DNA of 6,573 bases from Bifidobacteriaceae bacterium (GTDB lineage Bacteria; Actinomycetota; Actinomycetes; Actinomycetales; WQXJ01), in the NCBI GenBank assembly GCA_031255075.1, contig JAIRTF010000228.1, forward strand, positions 1 to 6,573. The letters are read 5' to 3'. A model generated the notes under the pieces. That model had not been told where the DNA came from and did no database searches. It saw only the letters and a list, made by a program, of their open reading frames with translations. Both the position numbers and the translations under genes were made by a program. Below are positions 1 to 6,100 of the stretch, one piece after another (positions within the stretch are counted from its first letter, which is position 1; each line of letters opens with the position of its first letter).

Positions 1-623
1 AGCAGCGCAAAGTAGGCCAGCAGCACCAACACCAGGGGCCACATCGGCATGGTGTCCCGCACCAGGGCGACCGCCACGAACACCACCAGCAAGGCGAACA
101 GGCCGGTAGCGGCTGGGGCCTTGACCGTGAAGACGTACCAATCGAAGGCCCAAGCCAACATTCCGCCGGCCAAGGCTACGAAGGCCAGCGCCGCACGGTC
201 TGGTTCCAACGGCGCGATCTCCATCAGGAAACTGCGGCCCAGCGAGGTGGCCAAGTCCCCCATTTGCTCGATTACCGCGCCGTTCGGGATGAAACCCAGC
301 CAGGCCCGGTCCCAAGCCGCCACCAGCTCCACGATCAGCAACACCAGGCCCAGCTGAGCCAGAGCCGTCCAACCGCTCCGCCAGCCCAGGGCTCGGGCCA
401 TGGCGCCCAAACCCAAGACTGCTGCGCCAACCACGATGTACAACACCAGCCAGCCGCCGGTCGGAGTCAGCAAATAGCTGACCGGAGCCAGCAGCGAGAT
501 ATACAGCAACCCGGTCAGGGCAATGCAGGCCGCCTGGTGCCAGGGAGAAGAGGCCCTCGGCCGGTAGACCGCCGTCGGCAGTGGCGGCGGAGGCGCTGGG
601 ACGGGCTGATTGGGGATGGTCAT
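1..623 (-). CDS. Polytopic membrane protein, probable N-terminal part of a TgpA-like transglutaminase-family protein (partial)
   Basis: The first 207 codons are present and the 3' part lies beyond base 1. Seen: ATG at 623 with AGGA seven bases upstream, a proline-rich N-terminal tail (about residues 4-22, starting MTIPNQPVPAPPPP), then hydrophobic segments at about 33-52, 58-76, 85-103, 144-165, 172-188 and 194-207. There is a more polar loop at 104-143 with Trp, Pro and Asn. Known: bacterial TgpA proteins have an N-terminal DUF3488/TgpA_N bundle of about six helices, then an extracytoplasmic transglutaminase-like domain and a last helix, and they commonly follow moxR and DUF58 genes. The start overlaps the DUF58 stop by four bases (ATGA), so translation is probably coupled. 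Inferred: a membrane-embedded partner acting at the cell surface. The Cys-His-Asp transglutaminase domain is not in the window, so the family call rests on topology and gene order. Another polytopic membrane protein remains possible. Confidence 0.75.
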   Translation of the reverse strand, partial: MTIPNQPVPAPPPPLPTAVYRPRASSPWHQAACIALTGLLYISLLAPVSYLLTPTGGWLVLYIVVGAAVLGLGAMARALGWRSGWTALAQLGLVLLIVELVAAWDRAWLGFIPNGAVIEQMGDLATSLGRSFLMEIAPLEPDRAALAFVALAGGMLAWAFDWYVFTVKAPAATGLFALLVVFVAVALVRDTMPMWPLVLVLLAYFAL

Positions 624-1849
624 GGCAGATTCCTGACCTCCCAGCCGTGCAAGTGGCTGTCCTGGCCGGCGCCCTCAGCCAGCTCGCCCAGCCACACCAG
701 GCCGGGATCTGCTACCGGCGCCAGGGCCGCCAACAGGCGTAAAGCTGCTGGTCCGGGCTCTGCCAACAGGCAATACATGGGGGTGGTCGCTTGCCGGGGC
801 CCCAGTTCGGAAATGATCGCGTCAATCTGGTCTTGGGTCGAAGCAGGCGCTGGTTGGGTCTTCGCCTCTGATTTGGAGGATGTGGCTCTTCGTCCGTTGC
901 CGGTGCCCACTTCCAAACGGGCAAAGGTCGCCAGCCATTCGGCTGCCGGAGCTGCCGGGTCAAACCGTTTGGGAGCGGCGCGGCCACTCATGGTGACCAA
1001 ATGGACGGCATGTCCAGCTCGGAGCAGGCGTAGGCCTACGGTGGCCGCTGCGGCAATGGCTGTTTCGGTAGCGGGGGAGGGGGCGGCGGCATCGTCCACC
1101 AGGACCCAAGCGTCTGGGCGGGCGCGGGTCACGGTTTCCCGAACCATCAGCTGGTCGCGACGGGCCGTGGCCCGCCAGTGGACCAACCGCCGGGGATCGC
1201 CAGGCTGGTAGGCGCGAACGGCGGAAGGATCAGTTACCCGCTCAACCCCACCCTTGGATCGCGGTTGCGGGCGGTCATGGTCAGTCGCCGGCAAATCCAC
1301 TGCCAGGTCGAATCGCGCCGGGCCAACTAACACCTCGCCGGCTGGGGCGGTGGTGTAGCGCAGGCGCACCAAGCCCAGGGGTCCGTTAAGCGTGACCGTG
1401 GCCGGCCCAATGGCGAAAGCCCCTCGATGCGGGGCCGCGAAGGCGTAGCCAAGGGCGGTGCTGAAACCGCCGGGAGGGGTGCCCGGCGCTCCTCGGGTCG
1501 CCACGACCTGCGGGCTGGCATCACCCCAGTCGGTCGCGTCGACAACCGTTTCAGGGGGCGGCGGCCAGCCGCTCCCTGGCACCGGCACCAATGTGATGGC
1601 CACCGTCTCACCAGGGGCCAGCACCTCGGGTGGCGTCAGGCGGCTCAGGTGGCCGGGCCTGGCCCAGATCAGCACCACCAACCAGGCCAGCACCACAGAC
1701 AGGATGAACATGGCGGCTACGGCCATGGCGTCGGATCGGTCAAACAGCAACGCCACGGCCAGCAACAACAGTCCCGCTATGGCCAGACTCCAGCCCCTGG
1801 CCGTGGGCCTGATCCGGCCGCCGCGCCGGCGCTGTGCGCGCCCGCTCAC
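620..1849 (-). CDS. DUF58 domain-containing membrane protein
   Basis: Complete, 409 residues. Seen: a basic N-terminus (many Arg in residues 4-18), two transmembrane helices (about 20-36 and 41-63) joined by a short polar turn, then a soluble part. Residues 141-162 (HRGAF...GPLGLVR) match the conserved pre-domain of the family. The DUF58 signature runs from Arg212 to Trp225 (VRAYQPGDPRRLVHW), followed by the TARRDQLMVRE stretch to 238. The next strand (AWVLVDD, 247-253) begins the vWA-like C-terminal half, where a complete DxSxS metal site is not visible. Known: DUF58 proteins are usually encoded directly after a MoxR ATPase and are thought to be its membrane-anchored partner or substrate; the biochemical role is poorly defined. 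The start is GTG at 1849; an in-frame TAG lies three codons upstream and no strong Shine-Dalgarno is present. The basic N-terminus just before the first helix supports this start. The gene follows moxR by 40 bases and overlaps the next gene. Confidence 0.92.
   Translation of the reverse strand: MSGRAQRRRGGRIRPTARGWSLAIAGLLLLAVALLFDRSDAMAVAAMFILSVVLAWLVVLIWARPGHLSRLTPPEVLAPGETVAITLVPVPGSGWPPPPETVVDATDWGDASPQVVATRGAPGTPPGGFSTALGYAFAAPHRGAFAIGPATVTLNGPLGLVRLRYTTAPAGEVLVGPARFDLAVDLPATDHDRPQPRSKGGVERVTDPSAVRAYQPGDPRRLVHWRATARRDQLMVRETVTRARPDAWVLVDDAAAPSPATETAIAAAATVGLRLLRAGHAVHLVTMSGRAAPKRFDPAAPAAEWLATFARLEVGTGNGRRATSSKSEAKTQPAPASTQDQIDAIISELGPRQATTPMYCLLAEPGPAALRLLAALAPVADPGLVWLGELAEGAGQDSHLHGWEVRNLP
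631..634 (-). promoter_or_regulatory. Ribosome binding site (AGGA) of the TgpA-like gene
   Basis: On the minus strand AGGA lies seven bases before the ATG at 623, inside the last codons of the DUF58 gene. It supports this ATG as the start and fits the ATGA stop/start overlap, where ribosomes ending DUF58 can reinitiate. Confidence 0.5.
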
Positions 1850-1863
1850 CTTGGTCTATCCAT
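1846..1863 (-). other. Possible five-codon leader ORF overlapping the DUF58 start
   Basis: On the minus strand ATG GAT AGA CCA AGG TGA runs from 1863 to 1846. Its TGA overlaps the DUF58 GTG (1849) in a GTGA arrangement. Because the DUF58 GTG has no good Shine-Dalgarno, a terminating ribosome on this short frame could help initiation. The short frame itself has only a weak GAG four bases upstream, so this could be chance. Confidence 0.2.
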
Positions 1864-1889
1864 CTGACTCGGACCCTTTTGGGGGCATG

Positions 1890-3011
1890 CTAACCGGCAA
1901 TTGGAACGGGCACCGGCACGCTGGCCAGGCAGGCCTTGATGGCCTGCGCCGCCTGCGTCATGGCCGCCGGTCCGCGGGCCGGCGAGGCCAACACCACCCG
2001 GTGGGCCAAGACTGATTTGGCCAGCGCCTGGATGTCATCTGGCAGCACATACTGACGTCCGTGCAAGGCTGCCCAGGCTTTGGCGGCCCGCACCAAGTGG
2101 ATGCCGGCCCGGGGGGAAGCGCCTAAGGTCAGGGCGCCTGATTGTCTGGTGGCGCGGGTCAGCGCGACCGCGTAATCCGCCACTGCATCCGCCACGTAGG
2201 TGCGCCGGGCTGATTCGATCAACCGGGCGGCGTCCATCAGGGAGACCACTGGTTTGAGCGAGGTGATTGGCTCGGCCAGATCGCGGGCCTTGACCATTTC
2301 CAGTTCGTGGTCCGGCCCGGGATAGCCCATCGAAATCCGGGCCATGAATCTGTCCCTTTGGGCTTCAGCCAAAGGGTGGGTGCCTTCCATGTCGATCGGG
2401 TTCTGGGTGGCCACCACGTGGAACGGAGTGGCCAATGGATAAGTTGTGCCTTCAACCGTTACCTGGCCTTCTTCCATGCATTCCAGCAACGCGGACTGGG
2501 TTCGGGGGCTGGCGCGGTTTATCTCATCAGCAATCACCACATTGGCGAAGATTGGCCCGGGCTCGAATTCGAATTGTCTGGTTTGTTGATTAAAGATCGG
2601 CGCACCGGTCACATCTGAGGGCAGCAGGTCCGGCGTGAATTGGATACGTTTGGCGCTGGCCCCGATAGACGCCGCCAAAGCTCTGGCCAGCATTGTCTTA
2701 CCAACACCGGGCACGTCTTCTATCAGCACATGGCCATGGGCTAAGAACATGGTCACGGCCAACCGGATGGCCTCTGGCTTGCCGGCGATGACCCGGCTCA
2801 TGTTGTCCATCATCAGCCGCGCGCCGGTGGCGATCTGGTCCGCCGTCAATGGCTGGATTGCCCCGACTTGAGCGGCGGTGCTGCCGCGGTGGGCCTCCGC
2901 CCGCGAACGCGGCGCCCTGACCATTTGGTCGCCAATCCTGTCGCCGGTGGGAAGCGAAGTCGCTGGCGCGGTGGGTGCGGGCGCCGTGGGGCTGTACTGA
3001 CTGGGGTTCAT
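1890..3011 (-). CDS. moxR: MoxR-family AAA+ ATPase
   Basis: 373 residues from the ATG at 3011. Seen: an Ala/Pro/Thr-rich, probably disordered first 50 residues, then a complete AAA+ module. Walker A is EDVPGVGKT (98-106), Walker B is VVIADEINR (158-166), sensor 1 is ATQNP (201-205), and the arginine-finger region is EAQRDRF (216-222). A C-terminal helical lid carries the GASPRAG sensor 2 segment and LPDDIQALA. The ELLP-type insert appears as PDLLPSDVTGAPIF (127-140). All catalytic residues are present, so it should hydrolyse ATP. Known: MoxR ATPases are cytosolic chaperone-like remodellers that act with vWA or DUF58 partners. Context: first gene of the leftward operon. Start choice: GAGGAG four bases before the ATG at 3011. 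A second in-frame ATG at 3023 (four residues longer) has GAGGGG six bases upstream and cannot be excluded. An open extension to 3104 is Gly/Arg-rich and unlike the family. Confidence 0.96.
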   Translation of the reverse strand: MNPSQYSPTAPAPTAPATSLPTGDRIGDQMVRAPRSRAEAHRGSTAAQVGAIQPLTADQIATGARLMMDNMSRVIAGKPEAIRLAVTMFLAHGHVLIEDVPGVGKTMLARALAASIGASAKRIQFTPDLLPSDVTGAPIFNQQTRQFEFEPGPIFANVVIADEINRASPRTQSALLECMEEGQVTVEGTTYPLATPFHVVATQNPIDMEGTHPLAEAQRDRFMARISMGYPGPDHELEMVKARDLAEPITSLKPVVSLMDAARLIESARRTYVADAVADYAVALTRATRQSGALTLGASPRAGIHLVRAAKAWAALHGRQYVLPDDIQALAKSVLAHRVVLASPARGPAAMTQAAQAIKACLASVPVPVPIAG

Positions 3012-3015
3012 GTTT

Positions 3016-3021
3016 CTCCTC
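3016..3021 (-). promoter_or_regulatory. Ribosome binding site (GAGGAG) of moxR
   Basis: GAGGAG on the minus strand lies four bases before the ATG at 3011. Its first base is the G of an alternative in-frame ATG at 3023, so the two candidate starts compete. The alternative start has its own GAGGGG at 3035-3030. The stronger match favours 3011. Confidence 0.55.
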
Positions 3022-3036
3022 ATGGAATGCCCCTCA

Positions 3037-3042
3037 AGTCTA
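3037..3042 (-). promoter_or_regulatory. Candidate -10 box for moxR (TAGACT)
   Basis: TAGACT on the minus strand fits the actinobacterial TANNNT -10 consensus. Transcription would then begin near 3030, giving a leader of about 19 bases that includes the GAGGAG site. No TTGACA-like -35 is seen at the expected distance, so the call rests on one short motif and its position. Confidence 0.3.
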
Positions 3043-3103
3043 GATACAACGGAGCAATGCGCGGCGCGGCCGGTGTGCCTCCCACCCCCGCCGCGGCCCG
3101 TCA

Positions 3104-3114
3104 CCTAGCCTAGG
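3104..3114. repeat. Small palindrome CCTAG-C-CTAGG at the helicase-like gene promoter
   Basis: Two five-base arms, perfectly complementary, flank a central C. It overlaps the proposed -10 box (3106-3111) and ends five bases before the GTG at 3119. A factor bound here would block RNA polymerase, so it could be an operator. Five-base arms can also arise by chance, and no second copy was noticed in the window. Confidence 0.3.
3106..3111 (+). promoter_or_regulatory. Candidate -10 box (TAGCCT) for a leaderless transcript of the helicase-like gene
   Basis: TAGCCT matches TANNNT, and the seven bases after it place the expected transcription start on the GTG codon at 3119. Leaderless mRNAs starting directly on ATG or GTG are common in actinobacteria, which would explain why no Shine-Dalgarno precedes this GTG. 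No -35 box is recognisable. Confidence 0.35.
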
Positions 3115-3118
3115 CTGC

Positions 3119-6100
3119 GTGAGGCCTGCCTTATTTGCCCTGGCCGGCCGCAAACGCCACTCGGACGCGGGGGGCGAGGCGGCAACCGGCCCTCGACCTG
3201 TGACTGCTACAGACCTGCGTGCCGCCCAGTTGGGCCACGTCTTCCAGCAGTGGAATGACGAGCTCTCCAGCCTGGGTGGAGTCAGCGCGCTGGTCGACAT
3301 CGCCTCTCTGGGCAATACGGTGCTGGACCTGACTTTGGCCCACCCATCAGGAATCGCGCAGCTATATGCAGGCAGAACCACGGCGCTGCATTCTCTGATC
3401 AGGGACAAGGCCGATTATGCGGCCGCAGTAGATCATGCCACGGCGGTTAAACGGAAAGCTGATCTACATGCGGCTAAATACGGGCTGCCGCCTACACATC
3501 TCGGTTTGGGGATTGCCTTCTGGACTGAGCGCGACCCACTGACCGGGAAGAAGGCGGCGCGCCGCGTGCCGGTCATGTTGCGGCCGGTGGCCCTGGTTGA
3601 TGGCAAGCATGGGATTGAGCTCGAATTGGAGCACACCCTGGTCATCAACCCGGTCCTGTCGGAGTTGCTGGTTTCGCACGGGATCCCGCTGGATCCAGAA
3701 GCCATGGCCCGTGATGCCATCACCGGCACTTCCTTCAACCCTTCGCCGGTGCTGAACACTTTGGCGGCTATGGGCCAGGCGGTGTTTGGCGATTTCCGGG
3801 TCAAGAACAAGCTGATTGTTGGCGTGTTTGAACACCCCGGTACGGTCTTGGCGGATGATCTGAAACACTCCAAGGCCATCATGATGCGCCATCCGGTGCT
3901 GGCCGGCTTGGCCGGTGACCTGGAGGCCCGTGCTGCTTTGGGCTCTCAGCAGATTCCGGAACTGGTTCCGTTTGACCGGCCGCCAGACCACGAACGTGGC
4001 GTAGGTGACCTGAACACCTCGCAGTTCCACGTGGTAGATGCCGCAGCCGCCGGCTTGTCAGTCTTGGTGGACGCGCCAGCCGGGGCCCCGGTGGCAGCCA
4101 CCTTGGCGGCCGTCATTGCCGATGCCGTGGGGTCCGGTCGGTCAGTGCTCTACGTTTCCTCCGAGACAGGCTCTAAGAGGTCCGTCATCAAGGCTCTGCG
4201 GGCCTTCGGCTTGGGCGAATGCCTCCAAGACCTGGAGCCGAGCCATGATTGGCGGCAGAAGGCTCTGGCCCACCTGGTGGCCGGGCTGCGGACCGAGGCG
4301 CCGGCCGTGGACGTTGAGGGGATCACCCAGATTCGGTCCGCTCTGGCTGAACGGTCGGGCCAGATTTCGGCCTATCTGACAGCTCTTCACAAGCCGCTTC
4401 CGACCTGGGAGGTCAGCCCCTATCAGGCGCTTCAATCTTTGGGGCAGATCGCCCAAGAATCGCCGCTGACGCGCAACAATTGCCGGTTGGAGCGGGACGC
4501 CGTCATTGGCCTGGTCGGTGAGCGCCGCGAGGAAGCCCGTGAGGCCCTACGGCGTTCGGCGCAGATCGGTCTGTTCAAGTTGACCGAAGATGTCACCGCT
4601 TGGCTCCCGGCCGATGTCCCAGATGAGACCGCCGCTGCCGACCTGCTGGCCAGGCTTGACCGGTTGCGGGAGCAGACCCTGTCACGGACCATCGCCCACA
4701 TGCGGGACGTCACCAGCCGCACCGGGTTGAGCGAATCGACCACCGTTGCCGGCTGGGGCGATCAGCTTGAGATGCTGCGCGGCGTGCGCGAGGCGCTGGA
4801 TCAGTTCATCCCTGAGATCTTTGAACGTTCGCCAGAAGACATGGTGGCTGCCACGGCTACCAACGAATGGCGGACCGAACACGGCCAAGAAATGTCCGGC
4901 CGGACCCGCCGCCGGCTCAAGCGGCAGGCCCGTGATCTGGTGCGTCCGGGTCTGCAGGTAGATGACCTGCACACGGCCCTGGAAAAGGTCCGCGTCCAGC
5001 GCGAAATCTGGTTGGGTTGGTCCCCCACGGTGCCATGGCCCAAGTTGCCCACCGGCATGCCCCAGATCGAGGCCGAATTCCAGGCCGCCGCCAGTGATTT
5101 GGCGGCCCTTGGCCTGGCGCTGCGCGGCGATTCGAAGGCCCTTGGCGAGCTGCCCTTCACCGAGCTGTTTGAACTGCTGGAACGGCTCCATTCGGACCGT
5201 GATTCGCTGGACTTCCTGCCAGAGCTGGCGCGCATGCGCCGGTCCTTGGAAGGCTTCGGCCTGGCGCCACTGCTGGAAGACCTGCGGACCCGCTCAGCCG
5301 GCCCCGACTTGGGCGCCACCGGCCCCGAAGCCGAGGCCGCCATCGAAGCGGTGGTCCGTGAAGTTGACTTCGCCTGGTGGTCTTCGGTCTTGGCCTACGC
5401 CCTGCAGGACCGGCCGGAACTGGCCGCCACCGGCGGCGACGCACTCGGCGCGCTGATCGAATCTTTCCGCGAGTTGGACATCGCCCACACCGCCACCAAG
5501 CCCATCCCGATTCGGGCTGGAGCCCATGCTTGGCGGCAGCGGGCGGCCGAGGCCTACCCGGCGCAGGCCTTCAAATTGTCGCACTTGGAAAACGGTGCCT
5601 CGCTGCGCTCGGCTTTGGCTGACAATCCGGACGTCGGCCTGTTGGCCCGGCCGTGTGTCATAGCCGGAACCGTGATGGTGCCCCAAGCCCTGCCGTTGCA
5701 TGAGGTGGGCGGCCCGCCCTTCGATTTGGTGATCGTTGACGGCGCCTCAACCCTGACCCCGGCTGAGGCCGCCGCGGCCATCGCCCGCGGCAAGCAGGTG
5801 GTGGTGGTGGGCGATTCGGCCCGCACCGCTGGTGGCTCACTGGTCAGCGGCATCGGCGAATTCCTGCCCCATGTGCCCCTGCCGGCTGAAGTCAACGAAC
5901 GCGACCCGCGCGTTACCGAACTGCTTGAGGGGCAGGGCTACACCACCCTTGGGCCCGGGCTGCCGCAGCGCGAACGGACCCCGCGGATCACCTGGACTCA
6001 TGTCGACGCCAACGGTCTGGTGGCTGGCGGAGCCACGCGCATCGACGCCTCGACCGAAGAAGTCGAGGCCGCAGTCTCTCTGATCGAGATTCACCTGCGC

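Larger units (their letters stand above)
3012..3118. promoter_or_regulatory. Divergent intergenic region between moxR and the helicase-like gene
   Basis: These 107 bases are the only non-coding stretch of note and must carry the promoters of both outward-facing genes. The moxR-proximal 40 bases are less GC-rich; the middle (about 3060-3100) is almost pure G+C. Candidate -10 boxes lie at each end (3037-3042 leftward, 3106-3111 rightward). No terminator, riboswitch or small RNA is apparent. Reading frames that cross it are extensions of neighbouring genes or antisense shadows. Confidence 0.6.

Noticed and set aside
264..1211. Long plus-strand open frame of 315 codons opposite the TgpA-like and DUF58 genes
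   Set aside because: Composition is Arg/Gln/Ser/Pro-rich without any domain, and it lies antisense to genes with recognisable motifs and coupled starts. It is a GC-rich shadow frame.
1874..1883. Possible terminator hairpin (CCC-AAAA-GGG on the minus strand) between moxR and the DUF58 gene
   Set aside because: Stem of only about three pairs and no T-tract after it. Operon spacing argues against termination here.
1458..2015. Plus-strand open frame opposite DUF58 and the moxR 3' end
   Set aside because: Spans the antisense of two genes and their spacer, has low-complexity composition, no ribosome site and no family resemblance.
3040..3408. Minus-strand open frame opposite the start of the helicase-like gene
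   Set aside because: Antisense to a frame with clear DUF4011-like features, and it would end inside the moxR promoter region. No recognisable domain.
3464..4030. Minus-strand open frame of 188 codons within the helicase-like gene
   Set aside because: His/Gln/Arg-rich shadow composition, antisense to conserved N-terminal sequence of the large protein.
4682..5191. Minus-strand open frame of 169 codons within the helicase-like gene
   Set aside because: Antisense to the helical insertion. No start signal or domain; another overlapping minus-strand open frame there shows that frames are simply open because of GC content.
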